This document shows, one piece after another, positions 38,931 to 46,320 of a stretch of DNA of 64,000 nucleotides; the first letter of the stretch is position 1, and each line of letters starts with the position of its first letter. The stretch is from Pseudomonas sp. PA27(2017). GTDB lineage: Bacteria > Pseudomonadota > Gammaproteobacteria > Pseudomonadales > Pseudomonadaceae. The stretch spans positions 124,001-188,000 of the forward strand of contig NZ_MSXW01000002.1 in NCBI RefSeq assembly GCF_001945445.1. The letters are read 5' to 3'. The notes beneath the pieces are model-generated. The model was given only the letters and a program-made list of their open reading frames with translations. It was not told the origin of the DNA and ran no database searches. The translations under genes and the position numbers were made by a program.

Positions 38931-39371
38931 CAGCCTGGTCTCCTGACCTTCGTTTCGAGCGAGCTCAAAACGATAGCACGGAGCGCCCGGCGCCCAGTTA
39001 GGCGTAAAGCCCTGAGAGGTGCTCTGTGAGCATGGGTTTAATGGTTGCCGCCATCCGGTATAGGGTCGAGTTGGGGCCATTTGCGCAGAGATTGAGGGCA
39101 GCGTTCGTTCGCTTCGACCGAGCTGCAGGGCAGTAAGGCAGGGTTACAAGCCTGATTGCAGCTATTGTCGCATAGCTGTGTCAGCAGTTGTATGGCGTCC
39201 TACGAACGTTTTGGTCTCTCCAGCGGCTGGCTGCACAGTGGCAAGTCGATTCTCGGCGCGCGGAGTGCCGTTCAGCTGAAAAGCTACAAAGTTTCCTGAA
39301 TCCCCACCACAGAGCCTCTGTCACTAATTACAGACGCGGTATTTCCCACGCATGTCGATGAGGTGACAGTA
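38931..39371. other. Gap holding integrase and DUF1654-like scraps
   Basis: No intact gene is seen in these 441 bases. The stretch 39140-39225 (minus) is an integrase relic. On the plus strand, 39189-39299 gives ASYERFGLSSGWL and ends SYKVS; this resembles a DUF1654 N-terminus, but too weakly to call. Confidence 0.4.
39140..39225 (-). pseudogene. Scrap of a second integrase gene
   Basis: On the minus strand VRRTPYNC, a TGA, then HSYATIA matches the box RRPYNCRHTYATI of the integrase relic at 30319-30858. The TGA stands where the conserved Arg would be (CGA to TGA). Only about 28 codons can be matched. The DNA similarity to 30488-30530 is also visible by eye. It suggests a second element or a duplicated integrase end at the right side of the island. 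Confidence 0.55.
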
Positions 39372-39635
39372 GTGAGATGCTTTATCTGTGGCGACGACGC
39401 CTGGTTGATTTCCAAAACGGGCACTTACGCGGCGTGTGACTGTCGCACCTGCGGGCTGTATCGAGTCGAAGGTGGCTGGTTCCAGGGCATCGCTGCTCCC
39501 GTACCTGCCGACGATTTCCGCGCCTTCCTGCAGTTGCAGCGCGAGGAAAGCCCGGATGACACGCCGGTGATCAGCAGCGAATCGGCCAAATCCTTGTTCG
39601 CGTTGAGCCAGCTCAATACCTCGCAGGCGATCTGA
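39372..39635 (+). CDS. Small protein with paired cysteine motifs
   Basis: 87 residues. Two cysteine pairs, C-F-I-C near the start and C-D-C-R-T-C about 20 residues later, look like a zinc ribbon or knuckle. The rest (DDFRAFLQLQREESP onward) is helical and acidic. The start is taken as GTG 39372 with GAGG about ten bases upstream; a GTG at 39363 is possible. No family name can be given. It could bind nucleic acid or act as a small regulator in the island. Confidence 0.5.
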   Translation: MRCFICGDDAWLISKTGTYAACDCRTCGLYRVEGGWFQGIAAPVPADDFRAFLQLQREESPDDTPVISSESAKSLFALSQLNTSQAI

Positions 39636-39711
39636 CGGGCGTGGGCGGCTCTATGGCCGCCGCTCGTCTCTGTGCGCTCCAGGCCAAAGGATTACCTTCC
39701 CTCAGATTTTC

Positions 39712-39948
39712 TCAGGCGCTTTTGGAGCGAACGATACGGCCAGCCTTGATCTCGCCCGCATATTTGTTGAGCCGATCCTCGTCGTTGGTCAGTACTCCGA
39801 CCATGCGCATAATGGCCCAGGCGTCCGCCTCATTTTCCGTCCCTCGCAAACGCTCGGCGATCTTCAACAGGTCGACGGAGACCCATCGCAGGTCTTCTGC
39901 AACGGCTTTCAGATCTTGCTTCAATATCTGTGTTTGGCGCTGGCCCAT
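39712..39948 (-). CDS. Small helical protein of unknown function
   Basis: 78 residues, nearly all predicted helix, charged (ILKQDLKAVAEDLRWVSVDL, then LLKIAERLRGTENEADAWA). It has no signal or membrane segment. The ribosome site before ATG 39948 is poor. Codon use looks real. It could be another island gene. Confidence 0.45.
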   Translation of the reverse strand: MGQRQTQILKQDLKAVAEDLRWVSVDLLKIAERLRGTENEADAWAIMRMVGVLTNDEDRLNKYAGEIKAGRIVRSKSA

Positions 39949-40090
39949 ATGTACTCGTATGCGTTGAAATGGTGACGACCGTGTAGAGCGAACAGCGCTT
40001 CTGGCGGCTGCAAGAGTGACAGCGTTGCCACGTTGAGATCGCTGAGATTGGCATTTTACGCCATCGCCGGATCGTCCAAGAGCAGAGGTG

Positions 40091-40119
40091 GGCGGTAATT
40101 CGCTTGCCGGATTACCGCC
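40091..40119 (-). terminator. Hairpin after the small periplasmic protein gene
   Basis: A nine-base perfect stem (GGCGGTAAT with ATTACCGCC) with an 11-base loop lies eight bases after the leftward stop at 40128. No T-run follows, so it may be a weak or Rho-aided terminator. Confidence 0.5.
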
Positions 40120-40127
40120 ATTGACAT

Positions 40128-40391
40128 TTAAAGGTCTTTCTTCAGTTCCTTGTCAATATGCTTGTCTGCCTTGTGCCGCTCCTTGCTGTCATGGTCGATG
40201 CCTTTGTCGATTTCCTCGGCGCTGTGATGCTCGCCTTTGTCTACCTCGTGGGCATCGTGTTTAGCATCCTTCTCGACATCCCGGGCCTCCTCGCGGATGC
40301 TCTTTTCGGCCGGGCTTTCTGCCATGGCCGCCGGGATGACCGTCGCAGAAACGAACAAGGCGACAGCCAGAGTGATGAGTGTTTTTGGCAT
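40128..40391 (-). CDS. Small highly charged periplasmic protein
   Basis: 87 residues. The signal peptide ends A-A-M-A before ESPAEKSIREE. The mature part is almost only Lys, Asp, Glu, His and Ala, with repeated His-Asp-Ser-Lys pieces (HDAHEVDKGEHHSAEEIDKG). It is probably unfolded or a single helix, and could bind metal or buffer charge; that is inference. GGAG seven bases before ATG 40391 sets the start. Similar small exported proteins are common and unnamed in Pseudomonas. Confidence 0.72.
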   Translation of the reverse strand: MPKTLITLAVALFVSATVIPAAMAESPAEKSIREEARDVEKDAKHDAHEVDKGEHHSAEEIDKGIDHDSKERHKADKHIDKELKKDL

Positions 40392-40540
40392 AGTGATTCT
40401 CCATTTCTCTATGGGCAGCCCTTTATGGGGCTGTACACCTTGCACTCTAGTTCAGGAAAACGAGGGCCGACGTGCATCCAGTCGGTTTGCTCGAGTGCAT
40501 GGCGCCTCGGTTGTGCTGCCGCGTGAGGTGCACGCTAATT

Positions 40541-41497
40541 TCAACTGGCTCGAAAGTGCTCACGGTGCTCCTTGGGCGTCACGCCAAATGCTTTGGTGAA
40601 GCGCCGAATCAGCGTGGCTTCATTATTGAATCCAGTCTTGCAGGCCACCTCCTTGAGCGGCCTGTTCGAGGTCACCAGGAGATGCCGGGCGGCGTCCAGG
40701 CGCAGTTGTTCGACCATCTTCTTCGGCGTGCGTCCTGTTTCCGCCGTGTATTTGCGAATGAACGTACGCTCGGTCATATTCATGAAGTTGGCCAGCATTG
40801 AAATCGACAGATCCATATCGAGGTTTCTGGTTATCCAGGCGTGTAGATCGGAAAAGTGACTGCTTTCAGCCTGTAACTTCAATGACGAGCTGAATTGTTC
40901 CTGATCGCCGGGGCGCTTCAGAAACATCACCAGATGCCTCGCCACTGCCAGTGCCACGGAGTGCCCCAGGTCTTGTTCAACCAGAGATAGTGCCAGGTCG
41001 ATGCCTGAAGTTATGCCTGCGGACGTCCAGATATTGCCATCTTTGATGTAGATGGGGCCTCGCTGTACGGAGACGTCAGGGAACCGCTGCTCCAACTCGT
41101 CGTAGGCTGACCAGTGCGTAGTCGCCTTCAGCCCTTTCAACTTGCCGGCGGTTGCCAGTGCGAACGTGCCGATGCACACACCAACCAGGCGCTGCGCCTT
41201 GTTCATGTGTGCCACGAGTTCGATGAAACGCGGGGATTTGCACAGATCATGAATGCCCAACCCACCAGGAATGACCAGGGTATGCGGCTTCGGCGTTTCA
41301 GCATCGAGCAGGCTGGTATTCAATGACAGTCCTGAAAACACGTCGGTTCTCTCTTCCAGTGCGATAACCGATATTGAATAGGGCGGTCTGGTCGACGGCG
41401 CAAACATGTTCGCTGCAAGAAAAACGTCGAGAGGGCCTGCAAGGTCGAGCAGGCTGATGCCGGAATACGAAACAATTTGTATCGACTTACTGGGCAC
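40541..41497 (-). CDS. GlxA/FtrA-type transcriptional regulator (DJ-1/PfpI-like + AraC domain)
   Basis: 318 residues. The first about 190 form a class I amidotransferase-like DJ-1/PfpI domain (SIQIVSYSGISLLDLAGPLD, the elbow VGVCIGTFALATAG with Cys, and TSAGITSGIDLALSLVE). It is used as a sensor in this family. The last about 100 hold the two helix-turn-helix motifs of AraC regulators (LANFMNMTERTFIRKYTAET and KEVACKTGFNNEATLIRRFT, then KAFGVTPKEHREHF). Relatives often control amine or quaternary-ammonium catabolism, but the target is not evident. The start is GTG 41497; no better upstream or downstream start is seen. A divergent outer-membrane protein gene begins 260 bases away. Confidence 0.88.
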   Translation of the reverse strand: MPSKSIQIVSYSGISLLDLAGPLDVFLAANMFAPSTRPPYSISVIALEERTDVFSGLSLNTSLLDAETPKPHTLVIPGGLGIHDLCKSPRFIELVAHMNKAQRLVGVCIGTFALATAGKLKGLKATTHWSAYDELEQRFPDVSVQRGPIYIKDGNIWTSAGITSGIDLALSLVEQDLGHSVALAVARHLVMFLKRPGDQEQFSSSLKLQAESSHFSDLHAWITRNLDMDLSISMLANFMNMTERTFIRKYTAETGRTPKKMVEQLRLDAARHLLVTSNRPLKEVACKTGFNNEATLIRRFTKAFGVTPKEHREHFRAS

Positions 41498-41756
41498 AGG
41501 GCAGTCCTTGTAATCTGATTACTACCCGCCGCCTGCCGGACTGGCGAGAACAATCAATTTTTTGTCCATTAGGCGAGCATCAATGGCTTTATTGTTACAG
41601 CTCAATTTTGAACAGTGATTTGCTCAGATAAGCAACTGTTCGAAGCTACATCTGACGTGTCGCGCTTCCAGTACAACGATAACCCACGGTTACCCGTTTC
41701 GTTGCCTATCTGGTCTGGCCCACGGAAGGGTCTTGGAACTATATAGGAAGCTTACG

Positions 41757-42551
41757 ATGCGCTTGCAACCCACTCTTTTAATCGCCCTCGCCACGCTGAG
41801 CCTTGTCGGGCCGGCCAACGCGAGCGCCTACGATAGCTGGGAGGGGTTCTACGGCGGCCTGTCCATCGGGCAACGCACGCTGATTGCCGATTGGGCACAA
41901 ACCGGCCTCTACGACACCGAGGGTCCGTATCTCATGGACAGCCACTTCACCCGTAGCTCGCGTGATCGGGCTGCCTACGCGGGCGTTTATGCGGGCTACA
42001 ACTGGCTCATCAGTAGTCAAGTGATTGCCGGCGTCGAACTGTCCGCCGGCTATGCCGGCAATGAATCCTCGGCCAATCCCCTCTACCTACCGCCGACCCC
42101 TGTTTTCGACGGGGTGCTGCCAACCGCTGCCGCTACTACCCTGAAGTCCGATTGGGATGCAAAACTGCGGGGCCGGCTGGGCTATATGGTTACGCCGACT
42201 ACGCTGCTGTATGGCGCGGCCGGTGTTGCGGTCACCCAGCTCAAAGCGACGACCACTTGTAGGGGGCCGATAGGCTTTGTTTGTTTCGGCCCTGACCGTA
42301 AGGAAACCGTTTCCGAGACGCTATTTGGCTGGACCGCTGGCGTCGGCGTCGAACACGCCTTGTCGGATCGCGTGCTGGCCCGCGCCGAGTACAGTTATAC
42401 AGACTATGAGCGCGCTTCGTTCATGGCCCAGCGCTCCGGAAAAGACGACTACGATTTCGCCTCTGGTTCGGGTAGCGCCGCAGCGGGCATCAGGGGGAGG
42501 GCCGATTTGACAACCCAGGCGTTTAGCCTCGGCCTGACCTATCGCTTCTGA
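41757..42551 (+). CDS. Outer-membrane beta-barrel protein
   Basis: 264 residues. A signal peptide ends near A-N-A-S-A. The mature protein starts with WEGFYGGLSIGQRT, the usual first strand of small porin-like barrels (OmpA/Omp25/Opa type). Alternating strands follow, such as YAGVYAGYNWLI, WDAKLRGRLGYMV, LYGAAGVAVTQL, VLARAEYSYTDY, and it ends AFSLGLTYRF with the C-terminal Phe needed for outer-membrane assembly. Two cysteines (TTCRGPIGFVCFG) probably form a loop disulfide. AGGAAG eight bases before ATG 41757 sets the start. The function is unknown. Confidence 0.85.
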   Translation: MRLQPTLLIALATLSLVGPANASAYDSWEGFYGGLSIGQRTLIADWAQTGLYDTEGPYLMDSHFTRSSRDRAAYAGVYAGYNWLISSQVIAGVELSAGYAGNESSANPLYLPPTPVFDGVLPTAAATTLKSDWDAKLRGRLGYMVTPTTLLYGAAGVAVTQLKATTTCRGPIGFVCFGPDRKETVSETLFGWTAGVGVEHALSDRVLARAEYSYTDYERASFMAQRSGKDDYDFASGSGSAAAGIRGRADLTTQAFSLGLTYRF

Positions 42552-42582
42552 TAGGTGATAGTGCTCTGGCGAGTTGGTCAGC

Positions 42583-42620
42583 AAACATCCAAGACCCGCA
42601 AGGCGCGGGATTGGGTGTTT
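42583..42620 (+). terminator. Terminator after the beta-barrel gene
   Basis: Arms AAACATCCAA...CCCGC and GCGGG...TTGGGTGTTT pair with few mismatches around a short loop, 31 bases after the stop, and end in TTT. Confidence 0.65.
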
Positions 42621-42875
42621 GAAGGCCGGCCATACGAGTGCTTGCTAGGGTTTCTCACTGCGCCATCCGAGTGCATTGGAATGGCTTTGAACCCGAAGCG
42701 CTCGTCTACTGCGACAACGGGCCACTGAGAGGCAAATGCCTTTCAACGCGGGCCTTCAATACGATTCGCAACATCAAATGGCTGTACCGAATGCCCGGTA
42801 GGCATCTTTCAGCGATCACGCCCTGCCAGTCCTCCCGTGTTCGGTCCTAATCGTACTCTCACCTGCGCGAATTCC
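42621..42875. other. Intergenic region before the diguanylate cyclase gene
   Basis: About 255 bases with no convincing gene. A GTG at 42837 in frame with the cyclase is an alternative start, but it has no ribosome site. Confidence 0.35.
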
Positions 42876-44045
42876 ATGGTCACTACCGTCATTATCGGCA
42901 TGCTCTGCGTGTACCTGCTGTGCTTTTGCGTGATGTTCTTGGTGATCAGCACACGTCTTGCCGACCAGAAAATGGGCATGGACGTGTTCGCGCTGGGTAA
43001 CCTGTTGCTCGGGCTTGCCTATATGCTTCAGCTATTGGGTGGAGCACCTGGCTGGAGCGCGATGAGTGTCGTCAACCACACCCTGACGCTGTGCGCACCC
43101 GTCACCTATGCCATCGGCGCCATGCGGTTCTTCAAGCGTCCAACACCGGTGCTGCGCCCGCTGCTCGCCTTGGCTGTCACTTACACAGTCGCTCAAGTGC
43201 TGGTGCATCTAGCGCTAGGCAGTGAAGCACGCCATGCGCTGCTGGCCGGTTCCTGTGCGCTGCTCTTCCTGCTGATGTCGTGTGCAGCGGTGCACGCCAG
43301 CCGGACTTTTGCTAGGGATTTGCGGATTGAAATGCTGGTAATTGCCGCGCTTATCCGTGGCATCTGCGTGCTGAACGCCGCCAAGTTCATGATGATCGTT
43401 GGCGGTGGTCTGGCCGCGCTGGACATGGGCGGCAACTTTCAGAAAATCTTCTATTTGTATATGTCATTCCTCGCTACGGTGTTGCCGCCCTGCGCGGTAT
43501 GGCTGGTGCTACGCCGTCTTACTGATCAGCTACGCAGCCTGGCGGCCCGCGACCCGCTAACGGGCCTGCTCAATCGGCGTGGGCTGATGGACGTTCTGGA
43601 AGCACACTTTCGCTCCGGTACTGCAGAACCTGGCTTTCTACTGATCGTCGACATCGACCAATTCAAACGTATCAACGATACCCACGGCCACAAGACGGGT
43701 GACCTGGTGTTGTGCCATGTCGCCGATACGCTCAAGCATGCCGCCCGCCAGGGCAATCTGATTTGCCGGCTGGGGGGCGAGGAGTTCGTGGTGGTCGCAT
43801 TGGGTTCTGACAAAGCAGGTGTGCTTCAACTGGCAGAGCGCATGCGTGCAGAAATCGAAACTCTTGAGCTGCGCAGCTCTGATCGAAAGCAGTCAATCCG
43901 TTGTACTGTGACCATTGGGGTTTCGGACTCGTTCGCCAGCACGCAAGCAGTTGATGAGTGTTTGCAACTGGCGGATTCTGCGCTTTATCGAGGAAAGCGA
44001 GCAGGGCGTAACCGGGTCGAGTGGCGGCCCGCACACGATCTCTGA
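42876..44045 (+). CDS. Membrane-bound diguanylate cyclase (GGDEF protein)
   Basis: 389 residues from ATG 42876. Six hydrophobic helices fill the first about 200 residues (VTTVIIGMLCVYLLCFCVMF and others), forming a membrane sensor of unrecognised type. The GGDEF domain follows: DPLTGLLNRRGLMDVLE, FLLIVDIDQFKRINDTHGHK and the active-site loop RLGGEEFVVV. The GGEEF form is a normal active variant, so synthesis of cyclic di-GMP from GTP is expected. No EAL domain is present. No RxxD inhibitory site is obvious five residues before GGEEF. It lies upstream of the fimbrial operon, and cyclic di-GMP often favours attachment; a direct link is inference. Confidence 0.9.
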   Translation: MVTTVIIGMLCVYLLCFCVMFLVISTRLADQKMGMDVFALGNLLLGLAYMLQLLGGAPGWSAMSVVNHTLTLCAPVTYAIGAMRFFKRPTPVLRPLLALAVTYTVAQVLVHLALGSEARHALLAGSCALLFLLMSCAAVHASRTFARDLRIEMLVIAALIRGICVLNAAKFMMIVGGGLAALDMGGNFQKIFYLYMSFLATVLPPCAVWLVLRRLTDQLRSLAARDPLTGLLNRRGLMDVLEAHFRSGTAEPGFLLIVDIDQFKRINDTHGHKTGDLVLCHVADTLKHAARQGNLICRLGGEEFVVVALGSDKAGVLQLAERMRAEIETLELRSSDRKQSIRCTVTIGVSDSFASTQAVDECLQLADSALYRGKRAGRNRVEWRPAHDL

Positions 44046-44129
44046 AGCTGCACGAAAGTCGCCGAGTGAATCGTGAGCGTGGCAACGCATAGCATACAGG
44101 CAGCGTTTAAGAATTGTGAGTGAGCATTC

Positions 44130-44152
44130 CGGCTGGGCTGACAACCCAGCCG
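44130..44152 (+). terminator. Terminator after the cyclase gene
   Basis: An eight-base perfect stem (CGGCTGGG with CCCAGCCG) and a seven-base loop lie 84 bases after the stop. A short TTT follows at 44155-44157. Confidence 0.7.
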
Positions 44153-44910
44153 ACTTTCAAATACTGCCTCAGCAGGTTCGGCAGGTTAATTCAGCGTTTT
44201 CTCATCGCGGACACTACCGTTAACAACGGCCAAGACAAAGATCTTGAGTGTCGTCTTGAATTTCTCCAACTCTCATAAATAAGTATGGCGATGCGGAAAA
44301 GCCGTAATTCTCGGATTGTTCCCTTCTTGGCCATAGCCGCCGCAAGCGCAGTAATTTTTGCAGAACATGCAGAGTTTGTTATCGATCAGAGTGATCGATT
44401 GCAAACCGCAGGTATTGCGCTGCTTACTGAAAGGTAATCAAGGAAAGGCTGATTTGGTGCGATAACGGATGTCGTATGAGTCAGCTTGATACTAATAAAA
44501 AATGATCGCCGCTCAAGGTTTTAGAAATCCGCTCGATCTGGGTAAGTTGGCCGACGAGATGACTTCGTCAATTTTTAGATGGTGCGCGGAATTAGCGAGT
44601 TGTCCGTCAATTATTAAGTAATGTTCTGGCAGGAATCATCAACTTTTTGTCCGCTTGAGGCGTGTCGGTGGCTCTATCTTTAGGGTCTTGTTGTTGAGAG
44701 CTTGATTTGCTTTTGCAATGAGTTGCATCAAATTTTGCATGTCGAGATGAGATTCTGTTGCCGAGCGTGGAGGTGTATCGATAGTTGAGCGAGTTTCAAG
44801 ATCTAACCTGTATCAAAGTTTAATTGTATGCGGCAGTCGACTCTGTGACCGATCACTACGAGGTGGCTGCCGATGCAGTACATAAATTACATATCAGTGG
44901 AAAATATATA
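44153..44910. other. AT-rich leader region of the fimbrial operon
   Basis: About 760 bases without a convincing gene, clearly more AT-rich than the flanking genes. It probably holds the promoter and regulator sites of the fimbrial operon. I could not pick a single promoter with confidence. No invertible-repeat switch of the fimS type was seen. Confidence 0.4.
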
Positions 44911-45444
44911 ATGAAACTAAAAAGCTTGTCGCTGGCCCTTACCGCCGCTGCCTCCGTACTGGTATTCGGCTCGGCAATGGCCTCCGACGGAACGATCACC
45001 ATCAATGGCTCGGTGACTGGCAATACGTGCACCGTAACGGGCAACGGAGCTGGCGGTGATATCACGGTCAACCTGGATCGCACAGGTACCAACACCCTTC
45101 ATGCTGCGGGTCAAACAGCCGGGTTCAAACCCTTTACCATCACGCTGAGCGACTGCACCGCTGCTGGTCTTGTCAAGGCGGGCTTCGAGGCGGGCGCGAC
45201 GACCAATATCGCCACTGGTCGTTTGAAAGTGTTGCCGGCCGCTGACGCGGCAAGCAACGTAGAACTGCAATTGCGTAACCCCGACAACTCCGTCATCAAA
45301 ATTGGCGACAGCAGCACCATCCAAGGCACAACCGTCGAGAATGGTACGGCCACTCTGGACTATCTCGTCGGTTACTACGCGACAGGTGCCGCAACGCCTG
45401 GTACTGCAAACAGCACCGTGACTTACAGCATCATCTATCCGTAA
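44911..45444 (+). CDS. Type 1-like fimbrial major subunit
   Basis: 177 residues. The signal peptide ends V-F-G-S-A-M-A-S. The mature pilin has the family marks: GTITINGSVTGNTCTV near the N-terminus, a second Cys in ITLSDCTAAGL that should form the usual disulfide, and the C-terminal strand motif ending TVTYSIIYP with the penultimate aromatic needed for chaperone binding. The start ATG 44911 follows the AT-rich AGTGGAAAATATATA. It is the first gene of the operon pilin, chaperone, usher, adhesins, with 57 bases to the chaperone. Confidence 0.9.
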   Translation: MKLKSLSLALTAAASVLVFGSAMASDGTITINGSVTGNTCTVTGNGAGGDITVNLDRTGTNTLHAAGQTAGFKPFTITLSDCTAAGLVKAGFEAGATTNIATGRLKVLPAADAASNVELQLRNPDNSVIKIGDSSTIQGTTVENGTATLDYLVGYYATGAATPGTANSTVTYSIIYP

Positions 45445-45501
45445 CGGATGGCACAGGAGGGGGTTTTCCCCTCCTGGCTCAGATCGTCATTCGAGGGCGC
45501 A

Positions 45502-46236
45502 ATGGGAAAAAAAGTACGTCTTTTTTCAATTTTCGTCGGTATGCTCTTTGGCAGTCTTATGACCCTGCCGGCATCCGCGACAATCGTTTTGAGCAATACA
45601 CGAGTGGTTTACAACGCCAGCGATGCCGAAACCAGTGTAAGGCTTGTCAACAATGGAGCAAGCCCGTCCATTGTTCAGTCCTGGATTGATGACGGCGAGA
45701 TCAATCAAGATCCCAGTCAGCTCAAAGTTCCATTCATGTTGATGCCACCCATGGCCCGGGTCGAGCCAGGCCAAGGTCAAACATTGCGACTGATGTATAC
45801 CGGTGAGCAACTGCCCAGCGATCGTGAGTCGATCTATTACCTTAATGTGCTGGAAATTCCCCCGAAAGCTAATGCCAAAGAGGGGGAGAACTATGTGCAA
45901 GTCGCGCTGCGTACCAGAATCAAACTTTTCTTTCGGCCTGATAGGCTTCAGGGAAGGTCAATCGAAGCTCCAGCGAAAATGACCTGGTCCATAGTTGAAG
46001 ACCATGGTGTCGCTTACCTCAAAGCTTCGAATCCTACGCCTTATCACGTCTCTATGAGTGAAGTGGCCTTGGATGCAAACGGCAAGCTCACTCAGGTAGG
46101 AGAGGGCATGGTTGCTCCGTTGCAAGCGCTGAGTCTAAAACTGAACGAGCGACCAAGCAGGGGAGCCAGAGTAAGACTGTCGGCGATTGACGATTTTGGT
46201 GCAGTCCGGGTGGTCTATAGCGACTTACAGCCGTAA
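45502..46236 (+). CDS. Fimbrial periplasmic chaperone, PapD/FimC family
   Basis: 244 residues. The signal peptide ends L-P-A-S-A. Domain 1 shows IVLSNTRVVYNASDAETSVR and the conserved PFMLMPPMARVEPGQGQTLR. The pattern SDRESIYYLNVLEIPPKA follows, then QVALRTRIKLFFRP, all hallmarks of subunit-capping chaperones that donate a strand to pilins in the periplasm. The start is ATG 45502 with GAGGG just upstream; the longer frame would place the signal peptide wrongly. It lies between pilin and usher genes. Confidence 0.95.
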   Translation: MGKKVRLFSIFVGMLFGSLMTLPASATIVLSNTRVVYNASDAETSVRLVNNGASPSIVQSWIDDGEINQDPSQLKVPFMLMPPMARVEPGQGQTLRLMYTGEQLPSDRESIYYLNVLEIPPKANAKEGENYVQVALRTRIKLFFRPDRLQGRSIEAPAKMTWSIVEDHGVAYLKASNPTPYHVSMSEVALDANGKLTQVGEGMVAPLQALSLKLNERPSRGARVRLSAIDDFGAVRVVYSDLQP

Positions 46237-46320
46237 CGGCTCAAGAAAATAATACGAGTGATTCTCTTATTATAGGGACGCTTTCAAGAGCAAGGCTCTG
46301 CAGTCATCTCCAGGATTTCT

